Below are positions 22,901 through 33,282 of a stretch of 64,000 nt of DNA, in pieces. A program made the translations under genes and the position numbers. The notes beneath the pieces are model-generated. The model worked only from the letters and a program-made list of their open reading frames with translations, was not told the origin of the DNA and ran no database searches. This DNA comes from Ostrinia nubilalis (taxonomy: Eukaryota; Arthropoda; Insecta; Lepidoptera; Crambidae), in contig NC_087096.1 in the NCBI RefSeq assembly GCF_963855985.1, positions 1,736,001-1,800,000 on the forward strand, given 5' to 3'. Position 1 is the stretch's first letter, and every line of letters begins with the position of its first letter.

Positions 22901-25900
22901 ATTAATTGGGACCGGGGTAGATTCGGATAATCGAAAATTCGGATAATCGGACATAGACTAGTAATAAAGAAAAAACGAGTTAAAAACGAACTGACACACA
23001 TAGAATAAACTTTATTAACTTTGTTTAGAGTTCTACAATAACGCTCAGTTGAAAAATATCTAGACTCCTGTGAGTTTCAACTTGTTACAATACAACAAAA
23101 CAAAAATTACTTGGTTTCTATTTTTTATATTACGCTTAGGACCGATTCGGATAATTGGCGATTCGGTTAATCGGCGTTCGGATAATCGGCGTTCTACTGT
23201 ACATACATATTATACATAGAAAACACCCAGACCCGTCACAGAAATTGAAATTTATCGTTTCAATTTCTGCCCGGCCGGGAATCGAACCCGGGACCTCTCG
23301 GCATAGTAGTCCGTTCTGAACCACTACACCAAACGGCCGACGAATGAAAGATATAAATAGATTTTATTTTTATAAAAACTAGCTTCTGCCCTCGCCGTCT
23401 AGAGAATGTTTTCAACTTTCAGGACCTGGAAAAGTTTCAATACCAAAACCTTGCTAAGTTCAATCATCTACTGTGATTCTTGCTTCTTCTTAATACGAGC
23501 CTAGCCCTATTTTTTGTCCTGAAGCAGCGGTAGGGTTGAAATATGAGTACTACTGGGACAGGGACGAGTAAAATTGCTTTTTAAAAGCCTAAAAGTTCAC
23601 TTATATTATGCCTACGTTTGAGCTGTAAACCTACTCCATCTTCTTCCACTATAACCAAAGTGCATTTACTGGCTCCTTGACCTTTCCGATACAGATCTTC
23701 ACGCGCGGCGTCTCTCGCTGTTATTGTTTCCAATGCTATTAGCATTTAGAGACTCTAAAGAGTCTGTTGACATATAAGTTGTTACTTCCGCGGCTCTGTT
23801 TGTGGCTTAGATACAATGGACTGGTTTGGATGGGAATAGACGAAATGAGGAATGGATAGATGTATGGAAGAGGTGTGTGAAATACTATAGAAATGCATTA
23901 AAAATTTGAAGCATGGCATTGGCGAGTGACAAGAAGTGTGATAATTTGTCCCTTTCTAAATTGTCCTACTCGTATAACTTACTGAAAAGTTTGATGGCAT
24001 TGCTACTTTGATTGACCGGGCTCAATTTAAATGAAAGCATAATTTATCTTTTTTTGTTCTTATAACGGTTTTTCCACCTGATGATGATGAAGATGTATCG
24101 AACTGATTTCGGCCATGACGACTATTTCGACTCCTATGATTGGTTCTTTTTCCTCCAACTATAACAACATTTACCTACCCCCAAAATAAGTAGAGATTTT
24201 ACAGAGCTTGTTTAGCTTTATGTTTTTTCTGCTCTCGACTGCACGATGACGCCTAGATTAAAGTAATAGAGTTTCAAAAAAACTTACTTGTTCACAGGTA
24301 TGTTCGTACTCCTGGCTGTCCTTCTGGCACTCTGGCACTGGCGTGTCTGAACACTGGCCGAGGCGGGCGTCGCAGGTTTGACCATTATTGCAGGATTGTA
24401 GAGGCACCTGAAATTAACGGAAAGTTTGGTAAGATATAAAATAATAAGGTGAGTAGGTATAGACTAGAGCATTTCTATGTGATGTAAGGTTCTTACGATA
24501 ACACAGGTAAAATGTAAGACTTTTGGTCCGTGAACGGATGACACTGAAACTAGAACATTTCATAGAGCACTGCTACAAGTAAATGCTGTAGTCTACACTC
24601 ACCTTTAAACATAATATTTTTTTATCTGGTAGCTTTATTTGATTTTTAATGAAAACTTACAAGCTAAATTTTCGGAAAATCCGTAGCCGTACTGTGAGTT
24701 ATTTTGTTAAAGAAATAAGTCTCAAAGGTGCCTTTCTGTTTACGAAAAGCAAACTTACTCATTTATGATAGTAAAGAGATAATTTATACAGGCGTCAAAA
24801 TATTCTATAGTCCAGTATTTTTATTTTATTTTCAGAAGGTTGAAGTACCAAGTTTAGTTTATTCTTGTTGGTAACTACGTACTACGTGTTTTATAAAATG
24901 GTTTTATTCGCTGTCAATATTATTACTTATCATAAAGTAATACGTATCTTATGTAGAGCAAGAATCAAGAATCTCTTTACTTTGCAACTTTATTTAATTT
25001 TAAATAATATCTGTCACTACTGTACATGATAATATCTTTATCTGCTTTTTATTTGAAGAGATTAAATACTATTGTGGTGTCTTAAATAAAACACTGGTAT
25101 ATGTTCACTGTGTAAGCTAGTGCAAGCACTGACGTCCGTCCCGTGTGGCGGCCCGACTACGACTGACCCCCCACCGCGCCATACTAGTCAGTGTTGCCAT
25201 AGCGCACACTCTTTATTTGTGTAGTCAACTATTGATCGATTTCAAGAGATAATAACATGTTAATACGATATGAGTAGTGAAATTCAGTTCAACCAAATCA
25301 TACCTTCAGGTACCCCACAGGCAGGGGTACACAAGTGACAGCCAGGGAACAATTCGCGCAGGCGACACCAGGGGCCGTGCATATGCCCTCCACGTCCAGT
25401 TCCCCGTTGCCCAGGGAACGGCCCAGGGGAACTCCTGCCATACGGTTTCCTGATAGCACCCCGCCCAGGTCGAATGAGGTGGTCAGCTGGGAAGAAAGCA
25501 AACACAGGGTTGAAATTGGAGTTTTAATAATACAGAGTTTTAACACTTTTCAGCCAAACGACATCCATTGCTGGACAAAGGCCTCCCCCAAGGATTTCCA
25601 CATCAACCGGTCCTGCGCTGCCCGCATCCAGGCACTTTCCGCGACCTTCACCAGATCGTCGGTCCATCTAAAGGGAGGCCTGCCCACATTACGTCTTCTA
25701 TTGTGCACTTTATTGAGCACAGATTAAACAAGCTATTGAATAGCTGGAAATGACAAGTAGAATTAGCCTGCTAGTTCCTGGTAAATGATGTAGAGCCCCT
25801 TATTTATCAATAACACATAAAATTACGATGTTTATACATGAGACTTATTTTTGTGTTTGGGAACAAGAAAATGCAAATATTTTTGGTCCGAATAAGTACT

Positions 25901-26104
25901 AGGTGCACTAAGTATGTTTTAAAATTGAAATCTACGTTAACGATTCTTTTATTTAAACAGACAAATGTAACCATACTTATGTTTTCCACTAGGTATTATA
26001 TAACTTTTTAAATTACATAAGTACAATTATAAATGCAACAAAAAATTTATAATTACCGAGCTGGTGAATCCGAAAACGGAAAGTAAAATCACTTTTAACC
26101 ACAT
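16590..26104 (-). CDS. Secreted chitin-binding protein, peritrophin-A/CBM14 type, five exons
   Basis: Exons are 26104-26057, 25486-25304, 24407-24288, 18283-18149 and 16964-16590, giving 286 residues. All junctions are GT/AG and phase 0, and the frame stays open throughout. Residues 1-16 form a signal peptide (MWLKVILLSVFGFTSS). Fourteen cysteines (about 52, 59, 62, 68, 83, 89, 96, 104, 115, 125, 133, 152, 166, 177) fit two to three CBM14-like modules. The last has the typical aromatic/Cys pattern 'HYYVC...LYPQVFLCP.GWYYWSEFC' (residues 149-177). Residues from about 195 onward are Thr/Glu/Lys-rich with repeated KEVKE-like steps and no cysteines. The family binds chitin in peritrophic matrix or cuticle; which of these applies here is not shown. 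The start is the only ATG before the signal peptide and the stop is TAA. The four introns are 570, 896, 6004 and 1184 bp. A donor-like GGTAAGA overlaps the stop, so a further exon cannot be excluded, but the poly(A) signal 0.3 kb downstream argues this is the last. Confidence 0.87.
17386..17482 (-). repeat. Dispersed repeat in intron 4, 'CGGGACAAACTTGACCTTCA' family
   Basis: CGGGACTATTCCCACCACTC, CCAGGATCTACAGCTTGACC and AAAAACCCAACCAG match 2729-2848 in reverse. Confidence 0.65.
18011..18121. mobile_element. Foldback MITE beside the exon 4 donor
   Basis: 33-bp perfect inverted repeats, left CCCGTTTTCACCATCAATCC continuing to TTTTTAAGT, with a 45-nt loop. It lies in intron 4, ending 28 bp from the splice donor of exon 4. 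Confidence 0.82.
18149..18283 (-). CDS. Exon 4: last Cys-rich module, first part
   Basis: This exon encodes 45 residues, VKLEKGQCSEK... to ...LKKDQLYPQ. The acceptor is TAAACATTCCAG and the donor GTAAGTAAG is strong. It contains PNHYYVC, a hallmark of CBM14 domains. A 33-bp inverted-repeat MITE (18011-18121) begins only 28 bp beyond the donor in the following intron. Confidence 0.88.
18740..19562. mobile_element. DNA transposon with GGGGCCGTCC TIRs and poly-G tracts
   Basis: Left GGGGCCGTCCATATATTACG, right (reverse complement) GGGGCCGTCCATAAATTACG, flanked by TTT. G runs of 11 or more bases sit in both subterminal regions. The centre holds a SINE (18868-19117) and a 61-codon open frame at 19141-19326 (VEDVDESSQNEYREDTG...KEWVKTPWELSKEK) that may be a transposase remnant. 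A 3-bp duplication fits Zator or CACTA types; not assigned. Confidence 0.75.
18868..19117 (-). mobile_element. tRNA-headed SINE, copy A
   Basis: On the minus strand: TTTGGTGTAGTGGTTCAGAA (A box), GGTCCCGGGTTCGATTCCCG (B box), AATTGAAATGATGAATTTTA, GACGGGTCTGGGTGT, an AT linker, then a tail CACCCATAACACAAGC...TGTCCAAAGATT. Confidence 0.85.
19775..19910 (+). mobile_element. RTE-type LINE tail
   Basis: GACCTCATAAAGGTAGTAGG ... GGGGGAGGCCTATGTTCAGA, ending AATGATGATGAT; lies in intron 3. Confidence 0.78.
20205..20480. repeat. Dispersed element, 'GGTATTTGACCGCAAACGCACC' type
   Basis: GCAGGTATTTGACCGCAAAC, CACCTGATGTTAAGTGAGAT and ATTCACTCTCGCCTTGAAAA are wording I recognise from an abundant lepidopteran LINE-related repeat. 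Borders are approximate. Confidence 0.5.
21040..21635. mobile_element. Harbinger-like non-autonomous transposon with a MADF-type exon
   Basis: 596 bp. The TIRs begin GGTAGCATTCGGATCAAGAC (left) and GATAGCTTTCGGATCAAGAC (right, reversed), then continue through CGACCGCGACG/CGAGACC. TTAA is present on both sides (21036-21039, 21636-21639). A GC-rich imperfect hairpin lies at 21145-21220. Confidence 0.78.
21249..21413 (+). pseudogene. MADF/Myb-SANT-like N-terminal fragment of a Harbinger accessory protein
   Basis: MAVFSSHEDEILIELVSKN...NIWEKIGKALNKT fits the first half of a MADF domain, the DNA-binding accessory protein encoded next to Harbinger transposases. A donor-like AA|GTAAGT follows at 21400, and an acceptor at 21458 leads within a few codons to a stop. 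The protein is truncated, so the element depends on helpers. Confidence 0.6.
22563..22630 (+). mobile_element. RTE-type LINE tail, short
   Basis: TGTGGAAAACCTTGGGGGAG GCCTTTGTCCAGCAGTGGAC, ending GGCTGAAACGACGAACG as in the 640-990 copy. Confidence 0.75.
22757..23341 (-). mobile_element. tRNA-headed SINE, copy B, split by a MITE
   Basis: Head at 23235-23341 and tail at 22757-22876 on the minus strand. It is colinear with copy A except for the 321-bp insert in the AT linker. Its tail type (ACTGCGCCTCTAGTCCCAAA on plus) matches copy D. Confidence 0.83.
22879..23199. mobile_element. pogo/Tigger-like MITE inside the SINE
   Basis: 321 bp. The TIR CAGTAGAACGCCGATTATCC at the left is exactly complemented at the right. 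TA is duplicated at 22877-22878 and 23200-23201. Several GATAATCGG-type repeats follow both ends. TIR sequence and TA duplication are typical of pogo/Tigger elements. Confidence 0.85.
23513..23606 (+). repeat. Dispersed repeat, 'GTCCCGAAGCAGTGGTAGGG' family
   Basis: GTCCTGAAGCAGCGGTAGGG and CTACTGGGACAGGGACG and TTTTTAAAAGCCTA match 50246-50316; a diverged copy lies at 181-243. Confidence 0.6.
24288..24407 (-). CDS. Exon 3: end of module 1 and linker
   Basis: This exon encodes 40 residues. The acceptor is TTAATTTCAG and the donor is GTAAGT. The segment SCNNGQTCDARLGQCSD has the C-x5-C-x6-C spacing typical of the second half of a peritrophin-A module. It is followed by TPVPEC, the usual start of another module. 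GC content is clearly above the flanking intron. Confidence 0.87.
24505..24612 (+). repeat. Dispersed repeat, uninterrupted copy
   Basis: CACAGGTAAAATGTAAGACT, TGGTCCGTGAACGGATGACA and TGCTACAAGTAAATGCTG match the segment at 44108-44215. There a foldback MITE sits at the equivalent of TAGTCTACACTCACC. Confidence 0.6.
25304..25486 (-). CDS. Exon 2: start of first Cys-rich module
   Basis: This exon encodes 61 residues, LTTSFDLGG... to ...VPLPVGYLK. The acceptor is a pyrimidine-rich TTTCTTCCCAG and the donor is GTATGA. The C-terminal third carries the cysteine cluster GICTAPGVACANCSLAVTC, which opens the first CBM14-like module. The intron upstream holds a LINE tail at 25553-25700. Confidence 0.85.
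25553..25700 (-). mobile_element. RTE-type LINE tail in intron 1
   Basis: CAGCCAAACGACATCCATTG CTGGACAAAGGCCTCCCCCA ... ACCAGATCGTCGGTCCATCT on plus, same orientation as the host gene's transcript. Confidence 0.82.
26057..26104 (-). CDS. Exon 1: signal peptide
   Basis: This exon encodes 16 residues, from the ATG in context CCAAAATGTGG to TCG, followed by donor GTAATT. A Lys at residue 4 and the hydrophobic run VILLSVFGF make a signal-peptide core. The frame joins the next exon without a split codon. No clear core promoter was recognised upstream of it. Confidence 0.8.
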
Positions 26105-26454
26105 TTTGGAGGCAGTTCTAACACACGACTATTTGCACCCAAATTACGCGTGTTTTACGAAAAAGTATAAGTAAACATGTAATTTAGGAGACTGACATTT
26201 TGACCCCACTATCTCAACGGTCTTGGCCGATTGATAAGAAACTAAGTAATAATATTTTGCGCGTAGTTTTACAAATGCTGTGAATTATGTGAGAACATGA
26301 CTAATATTGGCTAGAGGCTAGATATGATAGTTAAATGGGTTTTCCTTTAATTAGTCTACTTTTAAGTGGTTAGGTTTCATGGAAATCCATTTTATGTACT
26401 CAACTGAGGAAATTTACAGAGGGAAATTTGGTCTCTAGTCATGTTTTATAGACA

Positions 26455-26670
26455 ACTAGCTTTTGCCCGTGGCCCGCGTGAAATTGCGTTTGTCACAGAT
26501 CGTCATAAATTATAGCCTATACGTTAATCTAGGCTACAAATAATAATACTGTAAAGTTTCAACAGAATCCGTTCAGTGGTTTTGTACGTGAAAGAGTAAC
26601 AAACATCCAGACATCATGACATCCAGACATCCAAACTTTCGCATTTATAATATTAATATTAGTAAGATAG
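26455..26670 (+). repeat. Dispersed lepidopteran repeat, 'CTTTTGCCCGTGGCCCGCGT' copy
   Basis: Contains TTTGTCACAGATCGTCATAA, ACTGTAAAGTTTCAACAGAA and a TTTCGCATTTATAATATTAA tail. It serves as the uninterrupted reference for 47790-48215. Confidence 0.75.
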
Positions 26671-27358
26671 GATGTATGTCTATGTAATATGTGTATTATT
26701 ATTAGAGCTAATGTTCCTTAGTAAGTCAGATGGTCTGTCAGGTCTAGTTAGTCTGGGGAATAAAATTATCTACACCAATATTACAAAGAGAAAAGATTTG
26801 ATTGTTTGTATTGAATAGGCACTGAAACAACTGGACAGATATGAAAAAAAATCACCATTAGAATTGTACCTTATTTCTGATGAGTATAAAATTTATTATT
26901 GTGCCATTTGAATGAAAGCTTTAAATGATGTTTAAATATCTCTGACGTTTGTAAAGACCCTAAACCACTTAAGTATTCAATTTGATCCTACGAGTATGTG
27001 TTATACAAACTAAAATCCTTGACAAAGTACTTTTCAAAGTTTTGTGGATATTATTCTAAGGTATTACATACAAAGTATCTATAGGCACGTACTTCTTAAT
27101 CCAAAGTTATATCACGATCAATCGGATAACGTTACTACTCAATTTGTTTCCAAGTTTTCCCTTCGGCGACGGGAATAATCCTGCGGGATAGGTGATAGGA
27201 ATTACTGATATGGGATTATTGATATCAGTGTGTGAGTTATTAGATCGACACACATTTTGACAAATAATAATATTGGTTCGGCTTGATGATACCCGATGGA
27301 ATATCGAATATAAGCAAATATTATATTTTGAGTTTAGAACAAGCACCGATATTAAATC
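26671..27358. other. Intergenic DNA, mostly unrecognised
   Basis: A weak relative of the 20930 repeat is seen at about 26760-26900 (AGAGAAAAGATTTGATTGTT). No gene. Confidence 0.4.
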
Positions 27359-27570
27359 TTAGGCCCAGAACAGACGGTGAAACGCAACTGCAACGAAACT
27401 GCAACTTTCTGATGATTCTGATGAATGAAACTGAAACTGAAAGTTTCAAACTGGTCGCGTCATGTGTGGTCTTTCAACGGACGCTATGGCAGAAACTTGG
27501 ATGCAACTCAAAAGTAACTAGAAGTTGCAGTTTCGTTGCAATTGCGTTACACCGTGTGTTCTGGGCCTTA
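27359..27570. mobile_element. Complete MITE, 'GGCCCAGAACAGACGG' family
   Basis: About 210 bp with TIRs: TAGGCCCAGAACAGACGGTG at the left; the right reads CGTGTGTTCTGGGCCTTA. The inner part of both arms contains CAACTGCAACGAAACTGCAA and its complement. Confidence 0.78.
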
Positions 27571-27584
27571 CTCGGTCGTTCGTT

Positions 27585-27700
27585 GGTTTGAACCGAATGA
27601 CGTCCACTGCTGGACAAAGGCCTCCCCCAAGGGTTTCCGAAACAACCGGTCCTAAGCTGCCTCCATCCAGCTCTTACGACCTTCAACACCTTATTAATAC
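27585..27700 (-). mobile_element. RTE-type LINE tail
   Basis: GAATGACGTCCACTGCTGGA CAAAGGCCTCCCCCAAGGGT on plus. Confidence 0.75.
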
Positions 27701-29570
27701 AAGAAAGAAGAAAATTCGCTATGAAGTCGTACAGCAGTGTATTTGACCAGCAAAGTTATGCAGGCGTTCTTAACTAAAGACATTTTTGTAGAGTCATTTA
27801 TCTTTATAACTAGAAATACCGACAATAAAGCCAAAATTCTTCTTGTTCTTCTTTTCCCTAAACCTTTTTCCCATTATTTGGGGTCGGCTCTCCTTGTTCT
27901 GAAAATTATTTATTAGGTAATTTATTTAATTTTCCAGCTAAGGTGATTTTACAAATTAAATGATTTCTAAGCCTTTTTTCAACTTCATGGACATGTTTCG
28001 ACATCCCTCTAAAAACCAATTATCAGATTTTCCTTTGGAGTATTCCATAATCTAAGTTCCAAGTCCTTCAATCTCCAAAAGGCCCGGACTCCATTTTCCA
28101 AATGCACTTTCAATTGTTTACGTAACATTCAGCGTCCGTCCACTTTATTTACAGTCAGTTGTAAATGTCAATGATGCCTCACAGGTCTCCAGTTCCAATA
28201 CCTTGAAAGGGTCCAACAGGACGTCAGGTAGAGGAAAATTATTTGTGGTTCTTTAAGTGTATTAGATGTGTAGTGGAAAAAAAAATGTAGGAATACAAAG
28301 ATGTTTTGCTAAAACTGCTATTACGTAGCTGACTTTTAGAAGTTGGTCACTGTTAGGTACCTAGGTTTAATACTTTTCCTTTAAAAAAGTGGGAGATTGT
28401 GCCATGTGTCATGAGCTCCTTGGGAAGCTCTTCTAGTATTGGGCTAAAATGATGGCGAAGATGATTTTTGTACGTTTTTTTTATTTCGTTTGTGTGGGTT
28501 TCAATACTTTATGAAACACCTTACCTATATTAAAATAGTGTATGGATTTTACTTGCCTTAAAGCTCGTACTTTCTACATGACTGTCTTGTAAATAGCGTG
28601 TCCTTTTATAAATAAAAGGCAGTTAGAGGGGTGTTTTTTCCGCGACTTATTTTCAAGATCAAAAAAAAATTGTCATGGTAATAGGTAAAAGATTATTATG
28701 GATGTTCATAAGACTAGTGATGTGACTTTTCACAGCCACAAGCTCTTATTGGCCTTTACTAGTATTAAAAAGTTTTGAATTATTTATCGATCGATAAAAG
28801 CATGTAATTTTAGCCTTTTCAAAAGCATCAATACAACCAGACCCGGGAAAATTGCAAAGCGGGAAATAAATTGTCCCATCGATTCGCTCTTGGCCGTCCT
28901 TGAGGTCCTTCTGACGGATCGACAGGCACTACCGTCGAGTTTTGGAGAATAATGTTGTAGGGTTTCTTGAGAGATGTGGCAAAACCATTATGTGTTTAGG
29001 CTGTTAACTTTCCTAGAGAGTTCTGTATGATATTTTTTAACCACAACGAGGAAGCTCTTGGCCTGTATCTCACATAACTTAACGACTTAAAATTTATTAC
29101 GTAATTAAGTCGACTTTTTCTCTCGAAGCAAAAAGATCCCAATAGGTCGACGTGCTCTGCAAAATAAGATAAGTCGACTCTTTAGTTAGATTAAACCTGA
29201 ATTACTGGAGTAAATTTAAAACTTTTTTAATACATTTTTTTTTGTATTTTTTATAATTATTAGAGAAAATTTGACGTAGGTAGGTATTACAGTTTGTCGA
29301 AAGTATAAACTTAAATAAACACTAACCGATTTTTTAATTAGTCTAATTTAAAAGGTATTACTTTAGAGTGTTTAGAGCCATGGGTGGCAGCAAACTTAAT
29401 ATATCTTACTAACCCATTGGGCTTCACAGAAATTAGAGCAGTTACTTCATAACAGCATATTATTAGACCGCACATTCCGCACAAGACTGTCATGTAACCC
29501 ACGTCACCAAAATTTAAACTTCCTATGAAATCAAGCTTCTTTTTTTTTTTTCCATTAATTTAGAAAACAA
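27701..29570. other. Intergenic DNA, no gene or repeat recognised
   Basis: AT-rich with one GC-richer island at 28840-28960 that is open in two minus frames but has no recognisable product. Confidence 0.4.
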
Positions 29571-29574
29571 AACC

Positions 29575-29720
29575 CAAATTGTCGAACGACGAAGGTGTCG
29601 GGTCCGCTGACTTGTGACCCGAGAAATGCGGGTTCGAACCTCGCCTGGACTGTTGTGGTGAACCCACTCGTAACACAAGCATATTTGGCTTACCACAAGG
29701 GGTTAACGGTATTGTACCTA
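29575..29720 (+). repeat. tRNA-like SINE fragment
   Basis: GGTGTCGGGTCC ... ATGCGGGTTCGAACCTCGCC contains a B-box (GGTTCGAACC). CACTCGTAACACAAGCATAT follows, like the tail of the other SINEs. Confidence 0.45.
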
Positions 29721-29734
29721 TTGGCAATTGGTGA

Positions 29735-29895
29735 ACTAGCGGCTGCCCGCGACTTCGTACGCGTGGATCCCGTTTTACCCCCTTAGAGGTTGAATTTTGC
29801 AAAATCCCGTCTTAGTGAGCACCTACGTTCTAAAAGGAACCCCCATGCAAAATTTGAGACTCCTAGCCTAGCACTTGTAGTGTCTGAGATTTGGA
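29735..29895 (+). repeat. Dispersed lepidopteran repeat, truncated
   Basis: CTAGCGGCTGCCCGCGACTT CGTACGCGTGGATCCCGTTT, same start as the 3464 copy; it is followed at once by an RTE tail. Confidence 0.68.
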
Positions 29896-29907
29896 GATAC
29901 CATGATC

Positions 29908-29985
29908 ATCATCATCATTTCAGCCATAGGACGTCCACTGCTGAACATAGGCCGCCCCTAATGATTTCCACAATGGCCAGTTGGT
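29908..29985 (-). mobile_element. RTE-type LINE tail, short
   Basis: CATCATCATCATTTCAGCCA TAGGACGTCCACTGCTGAAC on plus. Confidence 0.75.
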
Positions 29986-30651
29986 GATTTTGAGATATAC
30001 ACCATGAAATGTTAGTTGTTGTTTTTCCGCGGTAGAATGATTTACCTTTAGTAGTAGTATCGAATCGTGCGAGTTATTTTTGAAAAAAAAAAAAAAAATG
30101 TTCTCAACTAGTCAAAAAAATATCATCAACTCGAAAGCGTAAGAAACAATAGTCTTTTTTACAAAATGTGACGTATTTGGATACTGCTTGCCTCACGAAA
30201 TCATATTTAAAGTAAAAGAAGCTCTCGCACTAAGTAATACCATAATACCTACAGCATAAACTGAATCGCACACGCTCCGTACAGGCTAATTTTTTATTTG
30301 AATTAAAAAAAAAACTTCCATTGTACTAGTAAGATAGAATCATTTTACTGCGGGAAAACAACCACTAAAATCTCACGGTGTACATAATTATGTACAAATT
30401 AGTAATTTAAATTACAAAAATATTCTTTAAAATTGATCCACTCAAGCAAAGTCGCGAGCACAGTCTAGTCTTGAAATGGAATTGTTTACGGTACGAGCAT
30501 TGTAAGGGTGCGTGCCGACTCGGGCGTTGTTCGGTGACTGACGTTATCTCTAATGGGATCTGCCACAGTTCGTTACTCAAGGGCTGGGGAGAGAATTTTC
30601 TTAGTAGGCTAGGGCTGCCAAAACGAGTTGCAAATTGATTTGGGTTTGTAG

Positions 30652-31582
30652 TAGTGATGGGCCGACTATGGTCTTTGCCGACTAACCGACTAGCCGACTA
30701 ATCGGTTTTCAAATTGCCGATTAGTCGGCCGACTAGTCGGCAATGCCGATCATTCTAATACCTACTTGTCCGAAAAATAATATCTAGATTTCTCAAAGAA
30801 ATAAGAATATCTAGATTTCTAAAGAGATAAATATAACTTCTTGAGAAATGAGATTTCTTTAATTATGAGAAAAAATAAAAAGCAACATTACAATCACCTA
30901 ACAGTACCTAAGGTAGATGTTATAATTTTCGACGGCAGAGGGGTCAGAGGAGGTGACAATATGATCGCCTCGTGGGGGCGTGGGGGTACCCCCGCCTACA
31001 TAGCACGGACTACCACCACCGTCGGATAGGCAGGGCCCGCCAATTGCTGGCACAGACTGTGATAGTTGATGGCTTTGTCCGGATTCCCATAGTAGTTTAC
31101 ACTAAGGCGATCGACGGAGCTCAGGGGTTATTTTTGTGGGTATTCCTCATCCTTCCGATGAGAGGAGCCCCATCTAATCTACCACTTCCCCGCGGGATAG
31201 GTATGCAATTCCATGCATTTTTTCCCCGAAAAAAAGTGTCTTAACTTTTATATGGACAAATAAACTTTACACATTTTTGACAATTTCCTGGTAATTTAAC
31301 TAATCTTAACTTTGTATGAATTTAGACTGATTGCCAAAATCAGGTGAAACCACTTTTTACTGATTTTTTGCAGTCAAAAATGGTTTAGATAAACGCCTTT
31401 GGTCTACCTCATAATCATCTTGGTAATTAGGTATGAGTTTTATTTCATTCACATTTTTAATTTGTAATGCGCCGATTATAATCGGCAGATTTTGCCGAAT
31501 AGTCGTCAATAGTCGGCCGACTACAAATGATGCCGAATAGTCGGCTTTTCCGACTAGTCGGCGACTAGTCGGCCCATCTCTA
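30652..31582. mobile_element. hAT transposon, non-autonomous
   Basis: 931 bp with an exact 8-bp target duplication GTTTGTAG (30644-30651 and 31583-31590). Ends: TAGTGATGGGCCGACTA and TAGAGATGGGCCGACTA. Both sub-ends are packed with GCCGACTAGTCGG-type short palindromes. The centre has a GC-rich block (30930-31210) of unknown origin and no transposase. Confidence 0.88.
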
Positions 31583-32253
31583 GTTTGTAGGTCATGTTGA
31601 ATGGAGGGGAGGGCTTTCTGTAGGGGGTCTAGTTACATATTACGAATTTAAAGAATCAATGGATGTCATATGAACACAAAAATCGTCAAAATTGATTTAG
31701 AGGTCACTTAAAATGTCTGGCTAAGTAAGTAACCTTAATTCAATAAGTTGAATAAAATATTATATCGTTAGATAAGTTATTATCGTTTTAGAATCGAATC
31801 TGCGGACTATTGTATTGAAACGATTTACAGCGCCTCTATAATGTAGGTATCTTATATTACTTTATTGTAAGAAAAGGGTAACTACAGTATAATCTTACTT
31901 TTTGGTTACAAAAACGATACCTACAATTGTACTAAAATCAAGATCATAATTCGTTATGCAGAGTAATATCAGCCGAGTTGACAGCCCTAAGAAATGAAAT
32001 TATTTGCGTTAGTAGAGGAGCTTCACAGAAAGATGTTTTTTCTCTTTGATAACAGCTTGCGAGGGTTTTGGTGTTGCCTAATTGCCTATCTACCTGCCAC
32101 AATAACACTGATATGATGTTTTTGTGGGCCAAATCCTCCATTTACCTCTGGAAAATTAGAGAGAGGTGAGTGGGCCATATAATACTGCTGTGGAGACTAA
32201 ATGTCTGTTTCTAAAACGTAACGTATTCGGTATTACGGTAAGAACTATTGTAT

Positions 32254-32425
32254 TCATCATCATCATAATCATTTCAGCCATAGGACGTCCACTGCTGAAC
32301 ATATGTCTCTCCCAATTACTTCCACATCGCACGTTGCTAGCGGCCTGCATCTAGCGCCTTCCTGTTACCTTATGAGGTTGTCGATCCACCTTGTTGGTGG
32401 ACGTCTCACGCAGCGTTTTCCGGTA
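32254..32425 (-). mobile_element. RTE-type LINE tail
   Basis: CATCATCATAATCATTTCAG ... CATATGTCTCTCCCAATTAC ... GTTGTCGATCCACCTTGTTG on plus. Confidence 0.75.
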
Positions 32426-32429
32426 CGTG

Positions 32430-33070
32430 GCCTGTGTTACAGAAAAGTAATGAACAGTGATTAAAATATAACAGTGAAACGGCTATTCCACATATTTTGA
32501 CAAAGGTGTTGAGTTAGAAGCTTGACTCTACGATATCTAATAACTTTTTCACAGTGGTTCGTCTTGGCAACATTTTACATGAAAATGTTTTGGCGGGATT
32601 TACCTTTTATGACATACTCGTAGAGGTAAATTCGCTCTAATCCAGTTGAAAATGCGCCTACCCGGCTTTGAACTAAAAACAGCCAAGTCCGTTTTTCGTT
32701 TTTTTAGTCACTCCAGCAGGCTTACAGACCGACAGAATGAATGACAGCAGGTGCTTTTCAAAGGTCCACACGGTCAGTTCGTTTTCGAGAGCTAGACTAC
32801 TAGCTAGAGGGTTTTGGATCTAAAACTTTGATGTGTCACTTTCAGAGTTTTGAATTGATGGTACAAAGGGACACGGTAAAAAAGAGAGCAAATTTTTTAT
32901 TGACAATTTTAGTATTTGTTGTAGTTTGTAGGTAATGTAGAAAACTGATAATGGTTAGTTTTTCCTTTTTTGCGATAATATGACGGATATAAAATAATTT
33001 ACTTTAAGTTATCCTAAAAATTAACATTAATGTTGCGGTCGTATATTAACAGCGCCAGCCTTATAATAAA
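32430..33070. other. Intergenic DNA, nothing recognised
   Basis: No open frame or repeat with features beyond chance. Confidence 0.4.
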
Positions 33071-33071
33071 A

Positions 33072-33282
33072 CTTATAGCTTTCCGGTCACGGCTTCGCCT
33101 GTGTGAAATTTTGTATGTCATAGAAAAACTTTATCGCTGTTTAAAAAACTGGGTTAAAAACTATCCTACTCAAACTATCTCTATGCCAAATTTCATCAAA
33201 ATAGGTTCAGTGGTTTAGGCGTGAAAGCGACACAGACAGACAGACAGACAGAGTTACTTTCGCATTTATAATATTAGTATAC
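33072..33282 (+). repeat. Dispersed lepidopteran repeat
   Basis: ATAGCTTTCCGGTCACGGCT, AACTATCTCTATGCCAAATT, (CAGA)n at 33233-33250, and a TTTCGCATTTATAATATTAG tail. Confidence 0.78.
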
